Source: Desulfobacteraceae bacterium 4572_35.2 (GTDB taxonomy: Bacteria; Desulfobacterota; Desulfuromonadia; Desulfuromonadales; Desulfuromonadaceae). From it: a DNA stretch of 34,107 bases. The notes beneath the pieces are model-generated. The model did not search any database, was not told the origin of the DNA, and saw only the letters and a program-made list of their open reading frames with translations. Location: positions 1 to 34,107 of the forward strand of contig NBLY01000041.1 in NCBI GenBank assembly GCA_002084665.1, given 5' to 3'. Made by a program: the position numbers and the translations under genes. Positions 7,305 to 16,272 of the stretch are shown piece by piece. Each line of letters begins with the position of its first letter. The first letter of the stretch is position 1.

Positions 7305-8762
7305 TTTCCCCTGTAAATTATTAACTAATTATCGTCTGCGAATCTTTGCTACAGGGTTGTGTATCTTGATGCTGGTGCTGACGGTTTTAAGTGCCTATCA
7401 TTACTATGAAGACCGCTCTCGGGTGATGGAAAAAATTGACCAACGTCTCTATGCTGGTGCGACAGGGTTGCGCTATGCCGTGGGAGATGCGTTTCATAAT
7501 CGTAAGCTACAGCCAAATATGTCGTTGCAAGAGGATTATTTTCAAGCGAATTGTACTCTTGCTAAATTGACACACGATCTTGATCTTAAAAAACTTTACA
7601 CCCTTATCTCTGTTGATGATGGCCTGTATCAGATCCTTTCAAATGTGTGTGAAGAACCTATTAATGGGGGGCACAAGCATTTTTTTGCCCTTTATCCAGA
7701 TGCTGGCTTGGAAGGGGCTGAGGCGCATCGAAGTGCGGTGCCACGTTATTATGATACGGAGGATCAGGTCGGCAGTTATCGTTCGTTGTTGATCCCCTAT
7801 GTCACCGCGGGAGGGTATCGCTACCTTGTTGGTGCCTCTATCGATATTAGCCTTAATCATGCCCTTGCAGAAACACTGCAGCGGGCATTGGCGCAATGTG
7901 GCATCTTGTTGCTGTTGTCTTTTCCTTTAACTGCACTGTTTGTTTGGCCGTTGTTGTGTATTGACGGTTTTAAAGATATTAATCACTACTATGGTATTCA
8001 TGTAGGTGATCAACTTTTGATCAGTGTTGGCCGCTGTATCAAGGCACTTATCCCTGCGGGAACTCGATTGTATAAACTGGATGGTGATGAATATGCCCTG
8101 TTGTGCGAATCTTCTCCACGCAGTATCTCTGTCGATTATCTGATCTCGCGCATTAATGAACAGCGCATCAATATTGAAGATGCTGAGTTTCGTCTCTCCG
8201 TAACCGCTGGTGTGGCGCAGGGGACAACGCAACTTATTGAACATGCTGACCTTGCTCTTAAGGAAGCTAAACGTGTCTTAAAACCGTATAAGCACTACTC
8301 TTCGTACCTGCATACGGTACAAAACAGTCAGGCGAATCTCCTGTGGACCTATAAATTGAAGGATGCTATCGATAGCGATCGGATTGAAGCTTACTTTCAG
8401 CCTATTTATGATAATAGGCGATTAAATCGTTTATCGATCAAGTTCGGGTTTATGGGGTGCGCGTAGCGATTGATGATTTTGGAACCGGCTATTCAAACTT
8501 TGATCATATCTCTCATCTGGATGTTGATTATATCAAGATTGATGGCGGCCTCATTGAGCAATTAAATAGCTCTGATCGGTCGAAGACAATCGTTGAAGCG
8601 ATTATCCATTTTGCTAAAGAGTTAGAGATTGAGACCATTGCCGAATATGTTAGTGATGAATCGTTACAGCTGATGGTCAAAGAGATGGGGATCGATTATT
8701 CTCAGGGCTATTTTATCGGTAAACCGCAGTCTTCAGCTACTATTACCATTCAACGGGTTTGA
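7297..8762 (+). pseudogene. GGDEF-EAL protein with two internal deletions
   Basis: The protein begins with a membrane segment (about 13-33), a periplasmic sensor-like region, and a second membrane segment (about 201-217). Directly after LFVW it reads PLLCIDGFKDINHYYG, the middle of a GGDEF domain. The linker and usual TGLPNR part are absent, an in-frame loss near 7947. The signature is degenerate (LDGDEYALL), usual for composite proteins. The EAL domain starts EAYFQPIYDNRR (about 372), then the frame breaks near 8421-8437. From 8457 another frame resumes with VAIDDFGTGYSNFDHI, DYIKIDGGLI, TIAEYV and GIDYSQGYFIGKP. Roughly half of the EAL domain, including the part that follows the EAL-equivalent motif, is missing. 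It was probably a c-di-GMP turnover or receptor protein paired with the upstream cyclase; it is now almost surely not a phosphodiesterase. Confidence 0.8.
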
Positions 8763-8825
8763 TTTATTACTTCTAATTGCGTGAATTGGTATTATTTGCA
8801 TTGCTATTGATAAGTAATTTTTAGC

Positions 8826-8867
8826 TTGACCTATTTTCCTATTTGGCTAAACTGCCAAATAGGAAAA
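8826..8867 (+). promoter_or_regulatory. Promoter overlapped by a 14-bp inverted repeat, likely ArsR operator
   Basis: A TTGACC box (8826-8831) and a TAAACT box (8848-8853) form a possible sigma-70 promoter with 16-base spacing. A perfect 14-bp inverted repeat (8834-8847 and 8854-8867; arms TTTTCCTATTTGGC and its complement) brackets the -10 box. A palindrome at this place suits autoregulation by the ArsR-family repressor starting at 8888. It could also form a hairpin in the leader. Confidence 0.55.
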
Positions 8868-8887
8868 CTCTTGTAGCGAGGTTTGTC

Positions 8888-9241
8888 ATGTTGTCAGAAA
8901 AAAAAATTCATTTAGAAGCGCGCGCTAAAGTTCTAAAGGCGCTGGCTCATCCAACGCGGCTCTTTATTATTGAGGAAATTGAGAAAGGTGAGAATAACGT
9001 TAACTCTCTTACTGCGCTGATCGAGGCCGATGTGTCAACAGTTTCAAAGCACCTTGCGGTACTTAAAAACGCTGGAATTGTTGTTGATGACAAGCGGGGC
9101 AATCAAGTGTTTTATCGCTTAACTGTTCCGTGTATCTCCAATTTCTTTGGCTGTATTGAAACAGTTCTTACTCAGCAGCATGCACAACAATCGCTGGCTC
9201 TTGGGGCGGACGTGTCGAATCGTCAAGCACGTGGCAAATAG
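8888..9241 (+). CDS. ArsR-family winged-helix transcriptional regulator
   Basis: This small repressor (117 residues) has the typical ArsR layout: VLKALAHPTRLFIIEEI, then the helix-turn-helix around ADVSTVSKHLAVLKNAGIV, and the wing KRGNQVFYRL. The start MLSEKKIHLEARAK at 8888 is chosen because GAGG lies seven bases before it and the family begins close to that point; an in-frame start at 8843 would run through the operator palindrome. The classical arsenic-binding CVCDL motif is not present; two cysteines lie in the tail (VPCISNFFGC) and could sense metal or redox state. It is followed by a permease and a CxxC thioredoxin-like protein, which it probably controls. Confidence 0.88.
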   Translation: MLSEKKIHLEARAKVLKALAHPTRLFIIEEIEKGENNVNSLTALIEADVSTVSKHLAVLKNAGIVVDDKRGNQVFYRLTVPCISNFFGCIETVLTQQHAQQSLALGADVSNRQARGK

Positions 9242-9286
9242 AAAACTAAAATTAGTTGGTTATTTTAAAAAAGAGTGTGAGGACTA

Positions 9287-10579
9287 ATGCAGTGGAATCG
9301 TGAATGGAAAACATTTTTAGTAATATTGAGTGCTTTTGTTGTGTGCTATACGCTACCCGTGGAGCAAATTGAAGCGGCTATTTGGCCATCTAGTCCACTT
9401 TGGGAAGCTTTATATCTTGTCCGTTGGTACGCCCAGGAACATGTGCTGTTGTGTCTGGTCCCAGCATTTTTTATTGCTGGAGCAGTGAGTGTGTTTGTTA
9501 GCCAAGCAGCAGTAATGAAATATCTTGGTCCGAAAGCTAACAAGGTTATCGCTTATGGTGTTGCCTCTGTGTCGGGGACAATCCTTGCCGTATGTTCCTG
9601 CACGATACTGCCTTTATTTGCCGGTATTTATCGTATGGGGGCCGGCCTCGGTCCTGCCAGTGCGTTTTTATATTCTGGTCCCGCTATTAATATTTTAGCG
9701 ATCATTTTAACGGCAACTGTTTTGGGTCCCGAGATGGGGATTGCCCGTGCTGTAGGGGCAATTATATTTAGCGTGTTGATTGGCGTATTGATGCATTTTT
9801 TCTTTCGTAAAGAGGAGATGGAGAAGGTTGCTGCTGCGGCGGCAATGCCGGAACCTGAAGTTAAGCGGCCACTATGGAAGGTGGCGATCTACTTTGTTAG
9901 TATGGTGGGTATTTTGGTGTTTGCCAATTGGGGTCAACCGCAGTCAGTTGATGATTTGTGGAGTGTGATTTGGACCAATAAGTGGCTTATTACAGGTGGT
10001 TTTGCCTGGTTTCGTGTTGTACCCAGTGCAATTTACGCCATTGCGATCTCTGTTTTGTTTTTGATTTTTATGTCCCCTGAGCAACCGGTGATCGCCTTCG
10101 CTGTTGGGATCATCGGTTTAAGTCTTATCTTAACTACCCAAAAAGATAACGAGGAGTTGCAGGAGTGGTTTGAAGCTTCGTGGGATTTTGCCAAAAAGAT
10201 TTTACCCTTATTGTTTTACGGCGTTCTCATAGCGGGCGTGCTTCTCGGTCGCCCCGGTCATGAGGGGATTATCCCGACAACGTGGATCTCCTCCTTGGTT
10301 GGCGGTAACACCGTAGCAGCAAATATTGTCGCAGCTGTGTTGGGTGCTTTTATGTATTTTGCTACTTTGACCGAAGTGCCGATACTGCAAGGATTGATGG
10401 GGGCGGGTATGGGTAAAGGGCCAGCATTAGCATTGTTGCTGGCAGGGCCAGCTTTGTCTTTGCCAAACATGTTGGTCATTCGCAGTGTGATGGGGACAAA
10501 AAAAACGGTGGTCTTTGTTTGTCTGGTGATTGTCATGGCAACTATAAGTGGATTAATTTACGGAACATTTTGGTGTTAA
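9287..10579 (+). CDS. Permease of the ArsP/DUF318-like family
   Basis: A 430-residue membrane protein with about ten hydrophobic segments in two halves. Each half has a conserved glycine/proline-rich stretch: CSCTILPLFAGIYRMGAGLG with SGPAINILA in the first, and TLTEVPILQGLMGAGMGKGP with AGPALSLPNML in the second. A CSC pair at residues 103 and 105 lies near the first repeat; cysteines here are typical of permeases linked to export of thiophilic compounds such as trivalent organoarsenicals, but the real substrate is unknown. It sits between an ArsR regulator and a GCKKC thioredoxin-like gene with short spacers, and is probably one operon with them. A GAGG site precedes the start at 9287. Length looks complete. 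Confidence 0.85.
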   Translation: MQWNREWKTFLVILSAFVVCYTLPVEQIEAAIWPSSPLWEALYLVRWYAQEHVLLCLVPAFFIAGAVSVFVSQAAVMKYLGPKANKVIAYGVASVSGTILAVCSCTILPLFAGIYRMGAGLGPASAFLYSGPAINILAIILTATVLGPEMGIARAVGAIIFSVLIGVLMHFFFRKEEMEKVAAAAAMPEPEVKRPLWKVAIYFVSMVGILVFANWGQPQSVDDLWSVIWTNKWLITGGFAWFRVVPSAIYAIAISVLFLIFMSPEQPVIAFAVGIIGLSLILTTQKDNEELQEWFEASWDFAKKILPLLFYGVLIAGVLLGRPGHEGIIPTTWISSLVGGNTVAANIVAAVLGAFMYFATLTEVPILQGLMGAGMGKGPALALLLAGPALSLPNMLVIRSVMGTKKTVVFVCLVIVMATISGLIYGTFWC

Positions 10580-10601
10580 ATAACAAATAGGAGATGTGGT
10601 G

Positions 10602-10838
10602 ATGAAGGTTGTAGTTTTGGGAACAGGATGTAAAAAGTGTAATGATTTGGCAGCTAATGTAAAACAAGCCGCTGCGGATCAAGGTGTGGAGGTAAGTATT
10701 GAGAAGGTCACTGATCTGAATCAGATCATGACTTACGGCTGTATGACCACACCAGGACTTGTGATGGATGGAACGTTAGTCTCTCAAGGTAAGTTGTTGA
10801 AAGTTGAACAGATTGCGAAGTTTTTTCACGCAAAGTAG
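10602..10838 (+). CDS. Small thioredoxin-fold redox-active disulfide protein (GCKKC)
   Basis: This 78-residue protein has the fold start MKVVVLGTGCKKC (cysteines 10 and 13) and the cis-proline segment CMTTPGLVMDG, typical of the thioredoxin_3 / redox-active disulfide protein 2 family. Such proteins often sit beside ArsP-like permeases and ArsR repressors. The role may be reduction or hand-over of a thiol-reactive substrate, but this is inference. AGGAG lies eight bases before the ATG at 10602, preferred to two in-frame GTG codons just upstream. It is the last gene of the cassette; a GC-rich hairpin follows 28 bases later. Confidence 0.88.
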   Translation: MKVVVLGTGCKKCNDLAANVKQAAADQGVEVSIEKVTDLNQIMTYGCMTTPGLVMDGTLVSQGKLLKVEQIAKFFHAK

Positions 10839-10866
10839 TTTGTCCTTGGGGTAAAACTGATGAACA

Positions 10867-10888
10867 ACCCCGTGGCAAGCCACGGGGT
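10867..10888. terminator. GC-rich hairpin between convergent genes
   Basis: Arms ACCCCGTGGC (10867-10876) and GCCACGGGGT (10879-10888) are perfect complements. There is no clear T tract, so it may act in both directions as a weak terminator or may be a REP-type palindrome. It lies in the 189-base gap between the thioredoxin-like gene and the 3' end of gltB; nothing else is recognised there. Confidence 0.5.
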
Positions 10889-11027
10889 ATCAAGAGCCTG
10901 CAACCTCTATTAAGCCATGCAGTACGCTGCGGAGTATTAAGCTCAGGCTACGAAGAGATTGAACTTTGGCGGAGATTTTAAATAGTTGTTAAACTGGTGC
11001 CGTATTGTGCTGCTTGATCATTGTGGC

Positions 11028-14000
11028 TCAACTCTCTTCAGCTAATGCCGTAATTTTGATAAATTGATCACTGCTGTGAGCCATGATTTGACCAACCAAC
11101 TGCGCTTCATCATGTTGATTCGAATGAAGCAGTTCCTTGTGGTATTCCATCAGCAGTTCATCAATTTGTTCAATATCGTTATCATCGACATCATTAAGTT
11201 CAACTTTTGCTCCCCACGCTAAGCGCTGGCGTATGGCAGATCGATCCATATTCATCTCTGGGTCTAGGTAGCAGTAGACCGTTCCGCCCGTCATCCCTGA
11301 ACAGATCCATGGTCCTGGGTCGCCAAGTACTACTACGCGCCCAGATGTCATGTACTCAAAGGCAAACCCTTTTAGGTTGGCGTGGCCAGCGATGTTGGCG
11401 AGGGTATCTTTGCGTGGTTCATGAATACGAGCACCAAGGACTACATCGGCACCCGATAGGCGGATGCAGGCGCGACTGTCAGCATCGCCTTGAATGATAA
11501 AAAGCCCGCCTTGAGCACCATAAGCTAGGCCCTTGCCGACGGAGCCGCCGACCCGTTTACCATCGATATTTTCCCCTTTTAAGATAACAATGCGACCGCC
11601 GAGTGCTCCTTTACCAACACCATCCTGAGCACCACCCTCGACACTGATATTGATCCCCTCAATGTTGAATGCACCTAAGCCGTTGCCGGGAATAGAGTCG
11701 CGGCGAAAATGGAGGTGTGCTTGTTTGCCTAATGGATAGCGACCATCGCGATAGGCTTGCGTCATCGCCCCTGCCAGTCGCGTGCCGATAGAGCGGTCAC
11801 AACTGTTGACACCATCATCGACAAAGCGCACCCGCTGTTCCCCTTCATCAAAGGCATCGGTCACCAATGTTGACAGCAGAGAGGTGAGGTAGTTGAGTGG
11901 TTTTCGAATCAATCGTGTTGAATCTTTACCGCGTTGACCAATTTCGCACGATTCGATACGTAATAGTTCGTCTAGTTCGAGCACGTCTTGACCGTGGGTT
12001 TGTTCAAGTAAGCACGATTGGCCAACAAGGTCTTGGCTGCGAGTAAAACCAAGTTTGGCGGTGATGTTGCGAATCTCCTCGCCAATGGCGCGGAAGAAGG
12101 TGGTTTCATAGATGATGCCATTTTCGAGAACGCGAGGGATGAAGCGTTTAAGACCTTTGCTGTGTGCTTCCTGTTCGCTTTCAATCTGAGTGGCAATACC
12201 GACATGGCATGTTCCGAGGTGGCAATTACGGCAGGCGGTGCAGCCGATAACCACCATTGGTAACGTTCCAAAGCCGACACGGTTTGCACCGAGAAGCATC
12301 ATCTTCACCACATCACGCCCTGTTCGCGCACCACCATCGGCCCAAATCTCAACTTTATCGCGCAGTCCACAACAGGAGAGGGCGCGGTGAGCTTCGCGAA
12401 CACCGATCTCAGCTGGTAAGCCGACGAATTTGATCGCATGTTTGCGCGCTGCACCGGTGCCGCCATCGTAGCCGCTGATGGTGATAATGTCGGCACCAGC
12501 TTTGGCGATACCCATTGAGATGGTGCCAATCCCTGCCACGGCAGGCACCTTAACCGAGATTCGCGCTTGCGGGTTAGCAGTGCGTAGCTCTTCGATGATT
12601 TGAGCTAAATCTTCAATTGAGTAGATGTCGTGATTGTTGGATGGCGAGATCAGGGTCACCCCTTCGCTTGAATTTCGTGCGGCGGCAATTTTCGCCGTGA
12701 CCTTAAAGCCCGGCAAATGACCACCTTCGCCGGGCTTAGCACCTTGACCCGCTTTGATCTCAAGAAAATCAGCTGAGTTGACCAGGTCCATGTGGACACC
12801 AAATCGGCCTGAGGCAATCTGTTGACCACGGTTTTTGCGATATTTACCCAACATATCGGGGATCTCTCCCCCTTCACCGTTCATGCAGATGATGTTGAGT
12901 TTCTTGGCCGCTTCGGCATAGATACGGAAAGCCGTTTCCCCTTGCGAGCCAAAGCTCATAGCCGAGATCAAGAATGGAAAATCGTGATTACCAATAGAGG
13001 TGTCAACTTCTTGGGGGTCAACACTTAGCTCAGTACCAAACTTGAAATCGAGAAGGTGACGAAGGGCCAGCGGGTGCTCGATCTCATATTCGCGGATTAA
13101 CTTAGAGAGGTCGTTGTAGCTCTCCTCCATCTTGGCCACAGCGCCCACTTTTTTCCAAATTTTAGGATAAAGGCGAAATTGCACCGGCACAGATTGTAAC
13201 TCTTTGCTTCTGACGATAGCTGTTCGGCTGCGGTTGTTCTCCTCTTGGCGGCTAAAGTTTAAACCGCGTTTACTCGAACCACAAAAGTTCGGTGTTTCAA
13301 AAACATCAACGATTTCAGGGCTTAAGCCGATGGATGAAAAGTATTTGCCGTAGCCGCCAATTTCATGGGTTCCCATGGTCGACATCACTTTTTCGATGCC
13401 ACGGGTGATCACGTTAAGCAGGTTAGTGAGGCCGTTGGCTGTTTCGCTACTTGGCGCTTGATCGGCAAGTTCCCAAAGCATGTAGGGGCAAACGGCATCG
13501 GCACCCATGGCGATACAAAACAGGATATCGTGTAGATTGCGTAACGCTCCCGAGCGTAACACCATTGCTGTTGAACGGCGTAAACTCTGACCGTTTTTAT
13601 TACGTTCGGCTTTCAAGGCTTTATGCAGGCTGCTGACCACCAGCGCTGGATCGAGAAAACTCTGTGTCGGCGTGAAGGCGCGGCTGTCATCTAAAAAAAG
13701 TAGCTGCGTGCCACGGCGAACAGCTTGTAATGCATCTTGTTGAAGGCGTAGCAGTGCCGTCTCAATGTTCTCGTCCCGTTTTAGAGTGCATGAAATTGTT
13801 TTGTAACGCTTACCGCATCCTGGCTGATACTGGCTCAGTAGGGTTTCAATGGAGCATAGACCGAACTGTTGCGCTGTTTTATTTTGATCAATTTGTGGCG
13901 TAATGCGCAATCCACCGGTCAACAGCGGTGCGGCGAGGCGTGTTACCGTCGCGATGCGGCCAGAGAATTGAGGTCTGGGACCGATAAAAACTTGCGAAGA

Positions 14001-15563
14001 AAAATGTTCAGTCTCACGTTCACGGTCGATAGCTGGGTTGGTTACCACCGCTACCTGCTCTTTGAAATAGTCAGCAATATTTTGATGACTGATAGCTAGG
14101 GCGGCGAGGGGGCCGTCGTAACCGAGGGATGCTATCGGGTCATGGCCCGATTTGGTGATCTCTTTGATGTTGAGCAGATCGCTACGCTTCCAAGCAAAAC
14201 CAGAGAGTAGATTTTCCTGCTTGAAGCTCGCCATCTTCTTGAATTGCTCTGTCTCTTTAATGGTCGAGCATGGCAGTTGGTCGCCGGCGAGCAGGTTCTC
14301 GGTGTAACGCTCCAACTTGGCGCGTTTACTCATCCGTTGATATACCAGTTCGCGTAATTCATCGTGAGGATAAACATCGATCCCCTGTTGTGGGTGCAGT
14401 TGCAGGGCGAGCTTTTCGCCGGGAGCGAGAACTTTTGGATCACTGAGAATCTCCTCCTGGGCGACAACTCCGGCCTCGGAAGAGGCAAAGTAGAACTTGT
14501 TGGTTTCGCCAAACCAAAGGGGGCGCAATCCCATGGCATCAACACTAAAGACACACTGATCTTGCCAGCGGGTGATGACAGCTGCTGGCCCTTGAGCACT
14601 GGCGGGGAAAAATTGACGTAATAGGGTGTACATCTGCTGTTGATTAACAGGTAGTTTTGCCGCTTCAGTAAAGATCGGTGGGAAGCAAACTTCCATCGCC
14701 TCGTACAGACTTAAACCATGGACTTGAATCAACCCTTCAAGGGTGCGATTGAGATCCTGTGAATCGCTGCCGCCAAGGGGCAGCGTTAAGCCGAGCATTC
14801 GCGCCTCTTCACGCAGTCGGGCGATGGTGTTGATCTCACCATTATGACCTAATAGGCTGAAAGGTTGAGCACGTAATACCGTGGGCAAGGTGTTGGTGGA
14901 AAAACGGCTGTGGCCAATGGTCGCCGATGATTGAAACTCTTTACGTTTCAATTCAGGATAATACAGACTTAAAATTTCGGGCGCGCCATGAACTTTATAG
15001 GCGGTTACAGAGTTGGACAGCGAGGCGACGTGGACCGGGAATTTTTTCTCAATGGCGACATTCAATTCATACAGGGTGCGAGCGCAGTTTTTGCCATCGT
15101 CAAGCTTGAGTGCCAGTTGAACAAAGAGAGGCTCACTGGTTTTGGCCATAGTCGAGAGTGCTTCGCGACGGACTTGACCGTGGCGTTCGACTAACAGTTG
15201 GGCACCATGCCGACCACACAGGGTCAATATGCGTGTCAACAGTTGCTCATCCTTGGCAAGTTCTTGACGAGGAACAAGGATGTGGGCGACGGCAAAACCC
15301 GTTTGATCGGCTAGCGCAGCACCTTTGCCCTCTTTTTCAAGGATCTCCCGCCACAGTTGGCGCGGAATATCCGTTAAAATTCCACAGCCATCACCTTCAC
15401 CACCAATTTCACCAGCACGATGGCCCATCTTGATCAACGCATCAATGGTGCGCTGAACATTGCCGTGACTGGGGTGACCGTTTTTATTGAAAAAACCGAT
15501 AATCGCGCACGCATCGCGCTCTTCGGGAATTAAGCCAGATTTGTTCGGATCAGGAATAGGCAT
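11028..15563 (-). CDS. gltB: Glutamate synthase large subunit
   Basis: The 1511-residue length fits bacterial GltB. The enzyme transfers the amide nitrogen of glutamine to 2-oxoglutarate to give glutamate. The start has a short propeptide before the catalytic cysteine of the class II glutaminase domain (EERDACAIIGFF, Cys19, exposed after processing), with GGEGDGCGILTDIP and IGHSRFSTNTLP following. The central domain is present, then the FMN-binding synthase domain (SAMSFGSQGETAFRIYAEAA, GAKPGEGGHLPG, SGYDGGTGAARK). The iron-sulfur cysteines lie in GCTACRNCHLGTCHVGIATQ (about residues 1108-1125). The C-terminal glycine-rich beta-helix runs to the end. No small subunit (GltD) is in the window. 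It follows elbB by 15 bases and the XRE-cupin gene upstream, likely one transcript. Confidence 0.96.
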   Translation of the reverse strand: MPIPDPNKSGLIPEERDACAIIGFFNKNGHPSHGNVQRTIDALIKMGHRAGEIGGEGDGCGILTDIPRQLWREILEKEGKGAALADQTGFAVAHILVPRQELAKDEQLLTRILTLCGRHGAQLLVERHGQVRREALSTMAKTSEPLFVQLALKLDDGKNCARTLYELNVAIEKKFPVHVASLSNSVTAYKVHGAPEILSLYYPELKRKEFQSSATIGHSRFSTNTLPTVLRAQPFSLLGHNGEINTIARLREEARMLGLTLPLGGSDSQDLNRTLEGLIQVHGLSLYEAMEVCFPPIFTEAAKLPVNQQQMYTLLRQFFPASAQGPAAVITRWQDQCVFSVDAMGLRPLWFGETNKFYFASSEAGVVAQEEILSDPKVLAPGEKLALQLHPQQGIDVYPHDELRELVYQRMSKRAKLERYTENLLAGDQLPCSTIKETEQFKKMASFKQENLLSGFAWKRSDLLNIKEITKSGHDPIASLGYDGPLAALAISHQNIADYFKEQVAVVTNPAIDRERETEHFSSQVFIGPRPQFSGRIATVTRLAAPLLTGGLRITPQIDQNKTAQQFGLCSIETLLSQYQPGCGKRYKTISCTLKRDENIETALLRLQQDALQAVRRGTQLLFLDDSRAFTPTQSFLDPALVVSSLHKALKAERNKNGQSLRRSTAMVLRSGALRNLHDILFCIAMGADAVCPYMLWELADQAPSSETANGLTNLLNVITRGIEKVMSTMGTHEIGGYGKYFSSIGLSPEIVDVFETPNFCGSSKRGLNFSRQEENNRSRTAIVRSKELQSVPVQFRLYPKIWKKVGAVAKMEESYNDLSKLIREYEIEHPLALRHLLDFKFGTELSVDPQEVDTSIGNHDFPFLISAMSFGSQGETAFRIYAEAAKKLNIICMNGEGGEIPDMLGKYRKNRGQQIASGRFGVHMDLVNSADFLEIKAGQGAKPGEGGHLPGFKVTAKIAAARNSSEGVTLISPSNNHDIYSIEDLAQIIEELRTANPQARISVKVPAVAGIGTISMGIAKAGADIITISGYDGGTGAARKHAIKFVGLPAEIGVREAHRALSCCGLRDKVEIWADGGARTGRDVVKMMLLGANRVGFGTLPMVVIGCTACRNCHLGTCHVGIATQIESEQEAHSKGLKRFIPRVLENGIIYETTFFRAIGEEIRNITAKLGFTRSQDLVGQSCLLEQTHGQDVLELDELLRIESCEIGQRGKDSTRLIRKPLNYLTSLLSTLVTDAFDEGEQRVRFVDDGVNSCDRSIGTRLAGAMTQAYRDGRYPLGKQAHLHFRRDSIPGNGLGAFNIEGINISVEGGAQDGVGKGALGGRIVILKGENIDGKRVGGSVGKGLAYGAQGGLFIIQGDADSRACIRLSGADVVLGARIHEPRKDTLANIAGHANLKGFAFEYMTSGRVVVLGDPGPWICSGMTGGTVYCYLDPEMNMDRSAIRQRLAWGAKVELNDVDDNDIEQIDELLMEYHKELLHSNQHDEAQLVGQIMAHSSDQFIKITALAEES

Positions 15564-15578
15564 GGAATCAACTCTCTC

Positions 15579-16241
15579 TTAAATAAGGTTGAGCAGTGCT
15601 CGAACTGTTTTCTCAATCCCATCTGCCGCTTCACCAATGGATCCGGCGAGCATGTAAGCAGGGGAGGAGACAAAGTTGAGCTCTTCATCGATGACAATTT
15701 CAGCTACCGGACAGTTGATGTGTTGTGCGCCCATCTGTTCGATGGCCTGAACCGTGCCGGCATCGTTGCCAATTGTAAGCTGAGGAGCGGGTGAATTAGT
15801 GCCAAGAATCTTAGCAATAACGGCTGGCGCGATACAGAGCGCAGCAAAAGGTTTTTTTGCTGCGACCGTCTCGTTGACAAGTCGTTCAACGTCGCTATTC
15901 ACCGTGCAGTCAGGGCCGTTAACGGCAAAGTCACACAGGTTCTTGGCGGCACCAAAACCACCGGGGAGGATGAGAGCATCGAAATCATTGGCACTGAGGG
16001 TGCTGATATCTTTCACCTCGCCGCGAGCAATACGGGCCGATTCAACGAGCACATTACGTTTTTCGTCAGCAACAACCTCGCCAGTAAGGTGGTTGATAAC
16101 GTGCATTTGGTCAATGTTTGGCGCCATGCAAACAACTTCAACTCCAGCGCGGCTTAATGCCAGCAACGTGATAACAGCCTCATGAATTTCACTACCATCG
16201 TAAACACCACATCCTGAGAGAATTACACCAACTTTAGCCAT
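15579..16241 (-). CDS. elbB: ElbB-like DJ-1/PfpI superfamily protein (glyoxalase type)
   Basis: A complete 220-residue protein of the class I glutamine amidotransferase-like fold. It begins KVGVILSGCGVYDGSEIHE and contains LILPGGFGAAKNLCDFA and the nucleophile-elbow cysteine in FAALCIAPAVIAKIL. E. coli ElbB (also called YhbL or GlxB) has weak glyoxalase activity; its older link with isoprenoid synthesis is uncertain. The gene lies 15 bases before gltB and 31 bases after the cupin regulator, same strand. Proximity to gltB suggests a link to glutamate or amine metabolism, which is inference. A TAAACAGGAGT site precedes the start. Confidence 0.9.
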   Translation of the reverse strand: MAKVGVILSGCGVYDGSEIHEAVITLLALSRAGVEVVCMAPNIDQMHVINHLTGEVVADEKRNVLVESARIARGEVKDISTLSANDFDALILPGGFGAAKNLCDFAVNGPDCTVNSDVERLVNETVAAKKPFAALCIAPAVIAKILGTNSPAPQLTIGNDAGTVQAIEQMGAQHINCPVAEIVIDEELNFVSSPAYMLAGSIGEAADGIEKTVRALLNLI

Positions 16242-16272
16242 AATAGTTTACTCCTGTTTAATAGTGGGTCAT

